64,000 nucleotides of DNA, taken from assembly GCF_025244745.1 (NCBI RefSeq), contig NZ_CP104213.1, forward strand, positions 427,501 to 491,500, written 5' to 3'. Made by a program: the position numbers and the translations under genes. Shown here one piece after another: positions 22,685-35,415 of this stretch. Position 1 is the stretch's first letter. Each line of letters opens with the position of its first letter. Under the pieces are notes generated by a model. That model saw only the letters and a program-made list of their open reading frames with translations, was not told the origin of the DNA and searched no databases. This stretch comes from Deinococcus rubellus. Lineage in GTDB: Bacteria > Deinococcota > Deinococci > Deinococcales > Deinococcaceae.

Positions 22685-23395
22685 TCAGGATGGGCCTGGT
22701 GCGCCCACCACGTGCTCATCGAAAAATTCCATTACCCGGTTCCAGGCGTCCACGCTCGCCACGCCGTCGAAACTGGGGCCGGGGGTGGCGAAGGAGTGGC
22801 GGGTGCCCGGATACACCTTGATGTCGTTGGCGATGCCTGCCGCCGTGAGTTCGCTTTTCAGCGCCCGGCCCTGTCCGGCGGTGACGTCCTGTCCCGGGTA
22901 GCTGCCCACCACCGGGCAGGCGCGGCGCACAGCCTCCAGCGGGCGCGGGTTGAAGCCGTAGTACGGAGCCACTGCCCGCACCCGGTCGTCGGTGCAGGCC
23001 AGGGCAATCGCCAGGCTGCCGCCCAGACAAAAGCCGATGGCCCCCAGCCGCCCAGCGTCTACCCCTGGCAGCCCTGAGAGCACGCCCAGGGCCGCGCGGG
23101 TGTCGCGTGCGCCCTGGTGGTCCAGGCTGTCCGCGAACACCCCGGCGAACATCCGCGCCATGCACACGGCCTTATTCTGGTTGGCGAACAGGTCCACCGC
23201 CAGCGCCACGTAGCCCGCCTGGGCCATCCGCTCGGCCACCGCCTTGATCTCGTCGGTGAGGCCGAAAATCTCGTGGATGACCAGCATGCCCGGCAGGGGG
23301 CCGGTGGCCACGGCAGGCCGCGCCAGGTAGCCTTCCAGGGTGCGGTCTTCTGAAACGAACGAAATGACTTCTCCAGTCAGCGGCGCAGTCGGCAT
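22685..23395 (-). CDS. Dienelactone hydrolase family protein (cytoplasmic)
   Basis: A 236-residue alpha/beta hydrolase. The Cys nucleophile is in GAIGFCLGGS (about 116-125), and the Asp and His of the triad fall in GQDV and GTRHSF. The name reflects the fold; the real substrate is unknown. The ATG at 23395 is chosen because TACGCT lies 5 nt upstream, a leaderless arrangement; the ATG 8 codons earlier lacks signals. It is divergent from the DUF1684 gene, with only 29 nt between the start codons. Confidence 0.88.
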   Translation of the reverse strand: MPTAPLTGEVISFVSEDRTLEGYLARPAVATGPLPGMLVIHEIFGLTDEIKAVAERMAQAGYVALAVDLFANQNKAVCMARMFAGVFADSLDHQGARDTRAALGVLSGLPGVDAGRLGAIGFCLGGSLAIALACTDDRVRAVAPYYGFNPRPLEAVRRACPVVGSYPGQDVTAGQGRALKSELTAAGIANDIKVYPGTRHSFATPGPSFDGVASVDAWNRVMEFFDEHVVGAPGPS

Positions 23396-23400
23396 GGCTG

Positions 23401-23406
23401 AGCGTA
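23401..23406 (-). promoter_or_regulatory. -10 box TACGCT for the dienelactone hydrolase gene
   Basis: On the minus strand TACGCT lies 5 nt before the ATG at 23395. It sits between two divergent starts only 29 nt apart. Confidence 0.45.
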
Positions 23407-23413
23407 CAGCCTT

Positions 23414-23419
23414 TAGCAT
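23414..23419 (+). promoter_or_regulatory. -10 box TAGCAT for the DUF1684 gene
   Basis: TAGCAT lies 5 nt before the ATG at 23425. Its -35 region would fall inside the divergent hydrolase gene. Confidence 0.45.
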
Positions 23420-23424
23420 GACCT

Positions 23425-24045
23425 ATGGCTGAAACGTTCCTGACCTTGCTTGACTGGCGCAGGCAACTCCAGACCCTCTACGCCGAGGTGCGCCGCCTGC
23501 ACGCCGCCGAGCCGCAGGCCGCCCACGCCCACTGGCAGCAGGTTCGCAATAGGCTGTTCGCCCACCACCCGCAGACGCCGCTGACGCCGGAAGCACGGGC
23601 CGACTTTAGGGCGCTGCCAGTGTGGCCGTATGACCCAGCCTACGCTTTCACCGCCGCCGTCCAGACCGATCTGCCGCCGGAGAGATTCGTGGCGCGGACC
23701 TCGGCGGGCCACGACATGCCGCTCTCACGGGTGGGCCGTGTCCAGCTCGATAACGGTATTCAGGCGCTCGGCACGCTGGACATGTACTGGATCGACGTGT
23801 ACGGCGGCGGCCTCTTCGTGCCGTTTCGGGATGCGGGCAGCGGCCAGACCAGCTACGGCGGCGGGCGCTACCTGCTCGACACCGTGAAGGGCGCGGATCT
23901 CGGTGGCCTGGAGGACGGGCGGCTGGTGCTGGATTTCAACTTCGCCTACCACCCGTCGTGCTTTTACGACCCGCAGTGGAGCTGCCCGCTGGCCCCGCCC
24001 CAGAACATGCTGGGGGCCGAGGTGCGGGCAGGCGAGCGGCTGTGA
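23425..24045 (+). CDS. DUF1684 family protein
   Basis: A 206-residue soluble protein. The C-terminal part carries the family signature CFYDPQWSCPLAPPQN followed by an AGE motif. The middle has TSYGGGRYLLDT. The biochemical function is unknown. It is divergent from one dienelactone hydrolase gene and convergent with another. Its own start is set by the -10 box at 23414. Confidence 0.85.
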   Translation: MAETFLTLLDWRRQLQTLYAEVRRLHAAEPQAAHAHWQQVRNRLFAHHPQTPLTPEARADFRALPVWPYDPAYAFTAAVQTDLPPERFVARTSAGHDMPLSRVGRVQLDNGIQALGTLDMYWIDVYGGGLFVPFRDAGSGQTSYGGGRYLLDTVKGADLGGLEDGRLVLDFNFAYHPSCFYDPQWSCPLAPPQNMLGAEVRAGERL

Positions 24046-24067
24046 GGGGAGCTGCCAAACTGGCGAC

Positions 24068-25012
24068 TCAGGCTTGTTTCAGGTACTGACCAAACCAGGC
24101 CAGCGTCTGTGCCCAGGCGGCGTCGGCGGCGGCCTTCACGTAGTTGGGGCCGGTGTCATTGTTGAAAGCGTGGTTCGCGCCGTCGTAGATCTTGAGGTCG
24201 TAGGTGGTTCCGGCCGCCTTGAGGGCTGCTTCCAGCGCGGGAATCCCGGCGTCAATGCGGGCGTCAAGCGCGCCGTAGAGGCCCAGCACCGCTGCCTTGA
24301 TGTCCGGCACTTTGGCGAGGTCGGGTGCGGGGCCGTAGAAGGCCACCGTCGCCTTGAGTTCGGGCGCAGCCGTCGCCAGCCGCCAGGTCAGCCCGCCGCC
24401 GAAGCAAAAGCCCACCGCGCCGACACCCTGCACGCCGGGCTGCGCTTCCAGCACCTTAAGGGCGGCCAGCAGATTGGTCACGTGCTCGTCGCCGGAAGTC
24501 TGGGCCAGATAACTGGACACCCGGGCCGTGTCGAGGTACTGCGCCGTGCCGCCGATCTTGGATACCAGATCGGGGGCCATCGCGATGTACCCGGCCTTGG
24601 CCAGCCTGCGGGCAATGTCCTGAATGTGCGGTTGTAGGCCCTTGTTCTCGTGAATGACCAGCACGCCGGGTGCCGCGCCGCCACCCGCTGGCCGGGCCAG
24701 GTACGCCAGGTTGGTAAAGCCGTTGGCCGGGTAAGTCACCGGGCCCACCGAGATGGACGGGTCCTGCGGGTCCACCATGCCCGCGCCGCTGGCCTGGTCC
24801 GGCTGGGGCGGCGCGGCCTGGGCCTGGGCCAGTTCGGCAGCGCTGACGCCAGCGATGCCCAGTGAGGTCAGCAGGGTGCGCGCGCCTATCGCTCCGCCGC
24901 CCAATAGCGTCATGCGCCGCAAAAACTCCCGGCGCTCCATTTCTCCCTCGCGGTAATCCTCGGCGAACTCCTCAACGACATAGCGAAACAGGTCCTGACG
25001 GTCATCGGGCAT
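24068..25012 (-). CDS. Dienelactone hydrolase family protein with Tat-like signal
   Basis: A 314-residue alpha/beta hydrolase preceded by a long N-region. That region contains ERREFLRRMTLLGGGAIG (about 26-43), a twin-arginine-type signal, so the folded enzyme is probably exported. The nucleophile Cys lies in GAVGFCFGGG, and Asp and His fall in GALDARID and GANHAF. The ATG at 25012 is supported by AAGGAG 8 nt upstream; the frame extends 55 codons further without support. It is a distant paralogue of the hydrolase at 22685. Confidence 0.85.
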   Translation of the reverse strand: MPDDRQDLFRYVVEEFAEDYREGEMERREFLRRMTLLGGGAIGARTLLTSLGIAGVSAAELAQAQAAPPQPDQASGAGMVDPQDPSISVGPVTYPANGFTNLAYLARPAGGGAAPGVLVIHENKGLQPHIQDIARRLAKAGYIAMAPDLVSKIGGTAQYLDTARVSSYLAQTSGDEHVTNLLAALKVLEAQPGVQGVGAVGFCFGGGLTWRLATAAPELKATVAFYGPAPDLAKVPDIKAAVLGLYGALDARIDAGIPALEAALKAAGTTYDLKIYDGANHAFNNDTGPNYVKAAADAAWAQTLAWFGQYLKQA

Positions 25013-25185
25013 AGGCAGCTCTCCTTGTGGGTGAAGGGTGTTCGGCTCCACTCTGGCCGAAAGCCGCACCGGGGTGTGTAGGACAGGCGACGGTAACACC
25101 CAGATGAAATCTTCCTCCGCCTCTAACCTGCAACGTGCCCCCGACTTCACGTCAAGCTCCCGGCATTTCAACGACAATACCCGGC

Positions 25186-26076
25186 ATGAACACCACCCTC
25201 ACCGCCGTTCCCGGTTTTCGCGTGGGCCACTGGACCGACCCTGTAGGCCAGACCGGCTGCACCGTGATTCTGCCGCCGCCGGAAGGTGCGGTGGCCTCGG
25301 CCAGCTTCCTCGGCCCCAGCCCGGCCACCCGCGAGGGTGTGCTGCTCTCTCCAGAAAAGAAGGTGGAGCGCGTTCACGGCCTGTTATTGACGGGCGGAAG
25401 TGCCTTCGGACTCTCAGCGGCGGGCGGCGTGGTGCGCTGGCTGGAAGAGCGGGGCATCGGCCACCCGACCCACTTTGCCCGCGTGCCCATTGTGCCCGCC
25501 GCCGTGATTTACGATCTCGGCATGGGTGACCCAGACGCGCGGCCCGGCGAGGCGCAGGGCTACCTTGCGGCCCAGGCAGCCAGCAGTGAGCCGGTGAACC
25601 GGGGCCGGGTGGGGGCCGGAACCGGGGCCAGTATCGGGAAGTATCTCGGCCCTGCGCAGACGGCGGCGGGCGGCCTGGGCAGCGTGTACCTGTCACGGCA
25701 CGGCGTCAGTGTGGGTGTGCTGGCGGTGGTCAATCCAATTGGCGACGTGTACAGCCCCGGCGGCGAGCTACTGGCCGGGCCGGGGGTGGGGCCGGGCGCG
25801 GCGGCCTTTGCGCCCAACGACCTGGAGAACACCACCCTCATCGCCGTCGTGACCCAGCACACGCTCAGCAAGAACGACGCCCGGCGGCTGGCCGACGCTG
25901 CCCAGACCGCACTGGCCCGCGTGATTCGCCCCAGCCATACCTACTGGGACGGTGACAGCGCCTTCGTGCTCAGCAGCGCCGCCTTGCCCGAGGCCGACCC
26001 GCTGCTGCTCGGCGCACTGGTGCAGGACGCGGTGGCCCTGGCAGTGGCCGACGCAGTGCTGTCACAGCGGGAATGA
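25186..26076 (+). CDS. P1-family (DmpA/S58-like) peptidase
   Basis: A 296-residue protein of the P1/DmpA family of self-processing N-terminal-nucleophile aminopeptidases. The N-terminal GFRVGHWTD, the oxyanion region LLTGGSAFGLSAAGGV and the NTTLIAVVT segment that holds the nucleophile Thr are all present. Autocleavage before that residue would give alpha and beta chains. The ATG at 25186 starts MNTTLTAVPGF, where homology begins. It is divergent from the Tat-exported hydrolase. Confidence 0.88.
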   Translation: MNTTLTAVPGFRVGHWTDPVGQTGCTVILPPPEGAVASASFLGPSPATREGVLLSPEKKVERVHGLLLTGGSAFGLSAAGGVVRWLEERGIGHPTHFARVPIVPAAVIYDLGMGDPDARPGEAQGYLAAQAASSEPVNRGRVGAGTGASIGKYLGPAQTAAGGLGSVYLSRHGVSVGVLAVVNPIGDVYSPGGELLAGPGVGPGAAAFAPNDLENTTLIAVVTQHTLSKNDARRLADAAQTALARVIRPSHTYWDGDSAFVLSSAALPEADPLLLGALVQDAVALAVADAVLSQRE

Positions 26077-26092
26077 TGTGCAAAATACTGAG

Positions 26093-26569
26093 ATGAGTAG
26101 GCTTGATTATGTCCGTGACCTGCGCGCCCTGATCGGCCTGCGCCCGGTCAATCTGGCGGGCAGTTGCCTGGTGGTTATGCGCGGTCAGGAGATTGTGTTT
26201 CAGCGCCGCAGTGACACCGGGTTCTGGGAACTTCCCGGCGGCATCGCTGAGCTGGGCGAGGAGTTGGAAGAGACGGCCCGCCGCGAGTTGCTGGAGGAAA
26301 CTGGCCTCGTGGCGGGTGGGTTGCAGCTTCTGGCGGTGATCAGCGGCCCCGTGACATATGTCCGTCTTCCCAACGGAGACGGGTTTTTCCAGGTGAGCGC
26401 CGTGTAGCTCTGCCGGGACTGGTCGGGCCAGCCGGTGGCAGACGGCGTGGAAGGTCTGGAGCTGCAATTCTTTGCGCTGGACGCTCTGCCAGTGCGGCTT
26501 GGTCCGGTTAGCCGGCGGACGTTGGAGCTGCTGTGCCAAGGCCAGATGCCCCGCTCTCATCAAACCTGA
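26093..26569 (+). pseudogene. Nudix hydrolase gene interrupted by an in-frame TAG
   Basis: The first 104 codons encode a Nudix protein with a complete Nudix box at residues 50-72 (G-x5-E-x7-REL-x2-EE-x-GL). A TAG at 26405-26407 then stops the frame right after FFQVSAV. Beyond it the same frame continues for 53 codons with normal Nudix C-terminal sequence (LCRDWSGQPVADGVEGLELQ, FFALDALP) to a TGA at 26567. One base change explains the break. The shortened product would keep the catalytic box but lose part of the fold. GTG at 26078, 1 nt after the peptidase stop, is an alternative start. Sequencing error cannot be excluded. Confidence 0.8.
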
Positions 26570-26632
26570 GTGTCGTTGACCGTTCAATACGCTTCATTCA
26601 GTCCTCACGCGCTCAACTACACTGCTGAGCAG

Positions 26633-26902
26633 ATGAACCGCCAGCCCACCGATATCGTTTCGTTGAGAATGTTTCACTGCCGCGCGGCCAGTGCCGTGCA
26701 AGGCGCGCAGTATCACCTGGCGGTGATGCACTACCGCACCTGCCTGGAGTCCGCCGAGCGCCGAGAGGACGCTCAGGCCATGCGGTTTTTCGCCCTCAAG
26801 CTCTCGGAGTGCTACGCCCAGATGGGCCTGCGCGACAAGGCCATGCAGTTCCGCCTGCTGGCCGAGGGCGACGGCGAACGCTCTGACGGGCTGATCGGCT
26901 AA
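26633..26902 (+). CDS. Small helical protein of unknown function (89 residues)
   Basis: A hydrophilic, all-helical-looking protein with a repeat-like pattern of the TPR type (AQYHLAVMHYRTCLESAE; AMRFFALKLSECYAQMG). This suggests one or two TPR-like hairpins and a protein-binding role. The ATG at 26633 is chosen for its GAGCAG upstream and a TACACT 9 nt away. A strong bidirectional terminator follows. No named family is recognised. Confidence 0.65.
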   Translation: MNRQPTDIVSLRMFHCRAASAVQGAQYHLAVMHYRTCLESAERREDAQAMRFFALKLSECYAQMGLRDKAMQFRLLAEGDGERSDGLIG

Positions 26903-26946
26903 ACAGAGCGCTGGGATGGTTCTGGCGCGCCACACCGGACTACAGC

Positions 26947-26991
26947 AAAACTGAGCCCTCCCAGGTGACGTACCGGAGAGGGCTCAGTTTT
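26947..26991. terminator. Bidirectional rho-independent terminator
   Basis: Perfect 14-nt inverted repeat AAAACTGAGCCCTC / GAGGGCTCAGTTTT with a 17-nt loop. A-runs and T-runs on both sides serve the convergent small helical gene and the aldo/keto reductase gene. Confidence 0.92.
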
Positions 26992-27000
26992 GCTGGAAGG

Positions 27001-27984
27001 TTACCAGAGGTCCTGAACCTGGGGCCGGATCAGGTGGTCGTATACGCGTGCCACACCCTGCATCATGTCCCCGCTCAGCGGTGGGAGCTCGGCGGCGCGG
27101 GCGTTGGCCTCCACCTGGGCGGCGTTTTTGGCTCCCGGAATGGCGCAGCTTACTTCGGGGAACATCAGAATCCACCGAAGGGCGAATTCGGCCAGCGTCA
27201 TTCCTTCGGGAACGAGCGGGCGCAGTTCCTCGACGGCCTTGAGGCCCGTTTCAAAGTCCACGCCGGAGAACGTCTCGCCCTTGTCGAACGCCTCGCCCTG
27301 CCGGTTGAAACTGCGGTGGTCGTCTGAAGCAAAATGGCTCTGGGCCGTCATTTTTCCGGTGAGCAGACCGCTTGCCAGCGGCACGCGGGCCAGAATGCCG
27401 ACACCAGCTTCCCGCGCTGCGGCGAAGAACTGTTCGGCGGGCTTGAGCCGGAAGGCGTTGAAGATGATCTGCACGGTGGCCACGTTGGGGTGCTTGATGG
27501 CGGTCAGCGCCTCGTCCACCGTTTCCACGCTGACGCCGTAGGCCCGCAGGAGTCCTTCCTGCACGAAACTATCCAGCACGCCGAAAACTTCGTCGCGCCC
27601 GTAGACTTCCGGCGGTGGGCAGTGGAGTTGCAGCAGGTCGAGGGTGTCCGTCTCCAGGTTCTGCAAGCTGCGCTCAACGAAGCCGCGCAGGTTCTGGGCG
27701 TTGTAGCCGCCCGCCACGTGCGGACTGAGGCGGCGTCCGGCTTTGGTCGCCACGTAGAAGGCTTCCGGGCGTTCTCGCCGCAACCGGGCGATCAGGCGTT
27801 CGCTGTGCCCGTCACCGTACACATCAGCGGTGTCAAAAAAGTTGATGCCGAGATCGAGGGCGCGGTGCAGGGCGCTCATGGCACTCTCCTCACTGACTTC
27901 TCCCCAGGTGCCGCCGATGGCCCAGGCCCCGAAGCTGATGCTGGAGACGTTGTAGCCGGTCTTGCCTAAGTTGCGGTATTGCAT
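27001..27984 (-). CDS. Aldo/keto reductase
   Basis: A 327-residue NADPH-dependent TIM-barrel reductase. The catalytic Asp and Tyr are in [14 protein letters not shown], the Lys is in YVATKAG, and LQLHCPPP holds the His. The NADP-site end [15 protein letters not shown] is complete. The ATG at 27984 ([10 protein letters not shown]) is set by TATAAC 6 nt upstream; the frame extends 36 codons further with non-homologous sequence. The physiological substrate is unknown. Confidence 0.92.
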   Translation of the reverse strand: MQYRNLGKTGYNVSSISFGAWAIGGTWGEVSEESAMSALHRALDLGINFFDTADVYGDGHSERLIARLRRERPEAFYVATKAGRRLSPHVAGGYNAQNLRGFVERSLQNLETDTLDLLQLHCPPPEVYGRDEVFGVLDSFVQEGLLRAYGVSVETVDEALTAIKHPNVATVQIIFNAFRLKPAEQFFAAAREAGVGILARVPLASGLLTGKMTAQSHFASDDHRSFNRQGEAFDKGETFSGVDFETGLKAVEELRPLVPEGMTLAEFALRWILMFPEVSCAIPGAKNAAQVEANARAAELPPLSGDMMQGVARVYDHLIRPQVQDLW

Positions 27985-27990
27985 GGTTGG

Positions 27991-27996
27991 GTTATA
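27991..27996 (-). promoter_or_regulatory. -10 box TATAAC for the aldo/keto reductase gene
   Basis: On the minus strand TATAAC lies 6 nt before the ATG at 27984; it is close to the TATAAT consensus. Confidence 0.5.
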
Positions 27997-28127
27997 TCGC
28001 GGTGTTGGAGGCGGCGGGCAGGTCGTGAAGGTTAGCTTAGGGATGTTCCCCGATGCCTGCTGCTCACCATAGCGGTCCATCACTGCCGTCAACCACCGCC
28101 ATCACCCTCCCGATTCTGCCCCCGCCG

Positions 28128-28133
28128 TAGACT
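28128..28133 (+). promoter_or_regulatory. -10 box TAGACT for dnaE
   Basis: TAGACT lies 6 nt before the ATG at 28140. The same hexamer at the same spacing occurs before uvrB and mnmG. Confidence 0.5.
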
Positions 28134-28139
28134 GGCCGC

Positions 28140-32153
<4,014 letters not shown>

Positions 32154-32232
32154 GCGGACTAGATTTGGATTTCCCTTTCGCCCTCTGGTTTTATGAGGAA
32201 TTCATCGCCAGGCCGTATCAACACAAGAGAAC

Positions 32233-32240
32233 AATTCGTC
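32233..32240. repeat. Target-site duplication, left copy (AATTCGTC)
   Basis: 8-bp direct repeat flanking the IS; the identical copy is at 33689-33696. Eight bp is the size made by IS66-family elements. Confidence 0.93.
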
Positions 32241-32253
32241 GTAACTACTCAGC
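32241..32253. repeat. IS66-family terminal inverted repeat, left
   Basis: GTAACTACTCAGC, the exact reverse complement of 33676-33688. Confidence 0.93.
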
Positions 32254-33658
32254 AGCAAAAACTAGGCATAATGATTTCACTGCGAAACACGCTGACGAGG
32301 CCATGCCAGACGTTCAATCCCTGCTTGTGGAGCGTCGAGATGTCACTCCGGATACGGGCGAAGTGCTGGCCGCCCTCCTTGGATCGGAAGCCCCCAGAGA
32401 CCTTGCGTTTAACGCACCACGGCCTGATGTCCCGTTCGGCCTGATTGTTGTCAAAAGGCACACCTTCGTCGTGGAGGAAGCGCAGCACCGCCTCGCGGTG
32501 CTGCTGGCACCTCAGGGCCAGGTTGCGGCCTGGTGTCTGTTTCGTTCGGCCTCGTCTCCCAGGGACCGGAGGTGCTGGAGGATTGGCCTTCAGTCCAGCG
32601 TCCAGCAGGGCATCGAACTGCTGTTCGAAGGCGATCACGAGGTCGGGAGTGATCGTCCCATCCTTCTGCTGGTGGTACACCAGGCGCAGCGCGTCTCGCA
32701 GCTCTCCCGCCCATACTTGAGCGTGATGCTCGGCGAGGCCACGCAGTTCGCGCAGCAGGTGTGCCCCGCAGAGTGCGTGTTTCGCGGAGAGCTTGAAAGA
32801 CGTGCTCCAGGCGTCGTGCATCAGGATGCCCTTGAACTGCGGCAGGACATTCATGGCTTCCAGCGCGGCGAAGCCCCGCTGGGAATGCTGGCCATCCAGG
32901 GTGAGCTGCGCGCAGCTCACGACATGCATCCACTGCAGCTTGCCGTTGACCTTGCTGCCGGTCTCATCGGCGTGCAGGACGGGTTGATTGAGCAGCGCGG
33001 CTTTGAGCTGTGTCTCGAAGTCGATGAGGCGGTCAGCAGCCAATTGGAGGTTCAGGACAATGGTGCCTTCACTGGGATGCGCTCCACACAACGCTTCGAG
33101 GATCTCCGTGGTGCGTTCCAGTGGTATGAAGTGTGCCGCATTCAGGGAGACCGCCAGCCCATGAACCCGAGACCCGTACTGAACCCGGCCGGGAACGTCG
33201 TCAGGGAAGGATGCGTGCTGGCGGTGCCGACACCCTGGGCAGACCTTGACGTCCGCGCGGTACTCGGTCACCTGCAAACGCAGCTCTGGCAGGTCCATGA
33301 CCTGCCGTGCTACGTGCCCTTGGGCACTGACGCTCTCCCACGCGTGTCCACAGGCGCAATATCCGGTCAACGGTAAGGAGACGACCTCATCCACGTGCTC
33401 CGCCATCTTGAGGGTCTTACCGACATGACCACGTTGAGCGCCAGAAGACCGGCCGGTCTTCTGGCGCTCACTCTTGGGTACCCACGGCTTGTCTTTGCTC
33501 GGTGGTTGACTGGACGTCGTGCTGTCCTGTGCCAACCGGGCCTCGAGGTCCCGGAGCCGTCCGAGCAACTGAGCCACCTGCGCTTCGAGTTCACGAATCC
33601 GGGCCTCAAGGCGCTCACAGTTGGGACAGGGAACTTCGCAGATGTCCAACTGTAGCAA
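32249..33658 (-). CDS. IS66-family transposase
   Basis: A 469-residue transposase. An N-terminal coiled coil (about 14-45, ERLEARIRELEAQVAQLLGR) is followed by a Ser/Pro-rich linker. A zinc-binding region with CACG and CPGC cysteines (about 100-142) comes next, then the DDE catalytic core. Core residues fall in LHADETGSK, LMHDAWSTSF and NNQAERDIRPWCVKRKVSG. The end GGQHFARIRSDISTLHKQG is typical of IS66. The frame starts at TTG 33658 without a good ribosome site. The stop lies within the left terminal repeat region. Confidence 0.93.
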   Translation of the reverse strand: MLQLDICEVPCPNCERLEARIRELEAQVAQLLGRLRDLEARLAQDSTTSSQPPSKDKPWVPKSERQKTGRSSGAQRGHVGKTLKMAEHVDEVVSLPLTGYCACGHAWESVSAQGHVARQVMDLPELRLQVTEYRADVKVCPGCRHRQHASFPDDVPGRVQYGSRVHGLAVSLNAAHFIPLERTTEILEALCGAHPSEGTIVLNLQLAADRLIDFETQLKAALLNQPVLHADETGSKVNGKLQWMHVVSCAQLTLDGQHSQRGFAALEAMNVLPQFKGILMHDAWSTSFKLSAKHALCGAHLLRELRGLAEHHAQVWAGELRDALRLVYHQQKDGTITPDLVIAFEQQFDALLDAGLKANPPAPPVPGRRGRTKQTPGRNLALRCQQHREAVLRFLHDEGVPFDNNQAERDIRPWCVKRKVSGGFRSKEGGQHFARIRSDISTLHKQGLNVWHGLVSVFRSEIIMPSFCC

Positions 33659-33675
33659 GGAGACTGAGCTACCTC

Positions 33676-33688
33676 GCTGAGTAGTTAC
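33676..33688. repeat. IS66-family terminal inverted repeat, right
   Basis: GCTGAGTAGTTAC, the exact reverse complement of 32241-32253. Confidence 0.93.
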
Positions 33689-33696
33689 AATTCGTC
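33689..33696. repeat. Target-site duplication, right copy (AATTCGTC)
   Basis: Direct copy of 32233-32240 immediately outside the right terminal repeat. Confidence 0.93.
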
Positions 33697-34122
33697 AATC
33701 ATATGGCTTCAGTGAGGGCCGACCTGGTTCTTCGGAGGACTGGGAACTGTTCACAGCCATTTTGCTCAAATCGTCCAAGAACACCGAAACCAAATATGGC
33801 CATGACCTCGCCGCCGCTGAGGTTAAATCGGCACGGGTGGGCAGTTCTTTTGAGTATCAGTACCACCTCAACACAGGCGTTGCCAAACTGGATGCCGAGC
33901 ACACCATCGCCCACGTATTTGTGAGCTATGACGATAACACGGTGACCGTAAGGCTTGTGTCTGGCGCTGCGCTGAAACCGCTTTTTGAGAGCTGGCGCGA
34001 AGGCTTGCTGAGTAACTATGACGCCAATAATCTCAATCGTAGACAGCGTTTTCGCAAAAATATTCCTTATGGTGTGGTGGTGCGTGAGGGCCAGATTCTG
34101 CTGTGTCTTGAAGACGGCCAGC

Positions 34123-35349
34123 TCACCCAGCCAGTGCCGCCGACAGTGCAGGAGCAAGCTCAGGCGCGTGCGCGTGGTGAGGCGCTGCTTGTGCCTCAAG
34201 GACTTGACCCAGCCAGCGAATAACGGGCACCGCCACCGCATCGCCTAGACAGGTAAGGGCTTCGCGTGTGTTGGTAGGCAACGCAAAGGTTTCCGGCAAC
34301 CCCATCAGGCGGGCGTATTCGCGGGGTGTCATATAGCGGATGCTGGTCTGATTCGGTGTCACTTCCACCAGCAGCTGCCTCGAACTACCGCCTGTCGCGG
34401 TACGCAGGCATCCGGCCAGCCCATCGTCGCGTAATTCTAGGCACACCAGATTGTTTCGCATTCGCCGGTAGCCTGCCAGATGGCGTGCCTGTCCATCCTC
34501 GGCGCTGGCCTGCTGTGCCTTTTGAAGTCGTGTCAGCGAAGCGCCCCGGATGTAGCTCAGTTCACGCTCAAGTTCAGTGCCCTTGAAGCCGCCGTCAACA
34601 TCGGTGGAAACCAAGTCGGCAAGTTGCTGGCGGCGCATTGGCAGTGCGGGCAGTTCCAGAAATGACCAGTTGAGATCGGCGTTGGCATGAATCACCCGCT
34701 CAATCGGTGTAGGCCTTGCGGGGTGTAGTGACAAGGTGAAGGGGACAAAGTGCTCACCCTGACCGTAACGGCCTACAATGAAAATTCGCGGGCGCGATTG
34801 CGGTAGCCAATGGACAGCGTCCAGTAGCAGAATATCCAACCCGTAACCGAGTGCACTCAGCGCTTCCAGTACGCTGCGAATGTCGGCCCCGTTGTGACTG
34901 GAGAGCAGTCCGGTCACATTCTCAAGCAGCACCTGGGCCGGGGGGCGTCCAGCCTGCACCAGTTCCTCAAGAATGCGGGTGAACTGGTAAAAGTTGCCCG
35001 TCCGCGCTCCGCTCAGGCCCACCCGGTTGCCTGCCAGACTCACATCCTGACAGGGAAAGGAAGCCGTAATGAGTTCGGTATCCGGCGGAATGTCAGCGGC
35101 GCTGGTGTGGGCCACATCATCTTCAATCAGGTGTGCCGTGACGAAATTGAGCCGGTAGGCACGGGTTTTCATCTCCGAGTTGTCATTTGCCATAATGCAT
35201 TGCCAGCTTGGCCCGACGTACTCCAGACCCAGGCGAAACAGGCCGATTCCGGCGAAGAGTTCAACGAAACGCACGGGAGTCCACGCCTTGATTGTAAGAG
35301 CATTGTCCCCGGACATTGGGAGTTTCCGAGTTACTGTCCATGACTGCAC
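34123..35349 (-). CDS. DNA C5-cytosine methyltransferase
   Basis: A protein of up to 408 residues with the ordered motifs of C5-cytosine methyltransferases: I (FVELFAGIGLFRLGLE), IV with the catalytic Cys (SFPCQDVSLAGNR), VI (LLENV), VIII (QSRPRIFIVG), a variable target-recognition region and IX-X (TPREYARLMGLPE; LGDAVAVPV). It would protect DNA from the restriction enzyme encoded convergently. The two genes overlap by 101 nt at their 3' ends. With the nuclease broken, it is now an orphan methyltransferase. Starts are GTG 35349 or ATG 35316. An AT-rich palindrome lies just upstream. Confidence 0.93.
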   Translation of the reverse strand: MQSWTVTRKLPMSGDNALTIKAWTPVRFVELFAGIGLFRLGLEYVGPSWQCIMANDNSEMKTRAYRLNFVTAHLIEDDVAHTSAADIPPDTELITASFPCQDVSLAGNRVGLSGARTGNFYQFTRILEELVQAGRPPAQVLLENVTGLLSSHNGADIRSVLEALSALGYGLDILLLDAVHWLPQSRPRIFIVGRYGQGEHFVPFTLSLHPARPTPIERVIHANADLNWSFLELPALPMRRQQLADLVSTDVDGGFKGTELERELSYIRGASLTRLQKAQQASAEDGQARHLAGYRRMRNNLVCLELRDDGLAGCLRTATGGSSRQLLVEVTPNQTSIRYMTPREYARLMGLPETFALPTNTREALTCLGDAVAVPVIRWLGQVLEAQAAPHHAHAPELAPALSAALAG

Positions 35350-35352
35350 GCT

Positions 35353-35378
35353 ACTTGATTATTTTATATAAATCAAGT
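35353..35378. promoter_or_regulatory. AT-rich palindromic operator/promoter of the restriction-modification locus
   Basis: Inverted repeat ACTTGATT (35353-35360) / AATCAAGT (35371-35378) around ATTTTATATA. It is the most AT-rich spot in the neighbourhood. It lies 4 nt upstream of the methyltransferase frame and about 40-60 nt upstream of the divergent small gene. It has the form of an operator over overlapping promoters, as in regulated R-M systems. Binding protein unknown. Confidence 0.5.
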
Positions 35379-35415
35379 TAGCGAGGCCTATTGAACTGAC
35401 CTTGACCTTTGCGCC

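Larger units (their letters stand above)
32241..33688 (-). mobile_element. Complete IS66-family insertion sequence, 1448 bp
   Basis: Bounded by perfect 13-bp terminal inverted repeats GTAACTACTCAGC (32241-32253) and GCTGAGTAGTTAC (33676-33688), and by 8-bp duplications AATTCGTC. It carries one intact transposase gene and no IS66 accessory genes, like the smaller single-gene members of the family. The intact duplications and open reading frame suggest a recent insertion. Confidence 0.93.

Noticed and set aside
32241..33376. Long plus-strand frame from 32150 reading through the IS66 element
   Set aside because: Beyond 32240 it is only the complement of the transposase; the real continuation of the split gene is at 33696.
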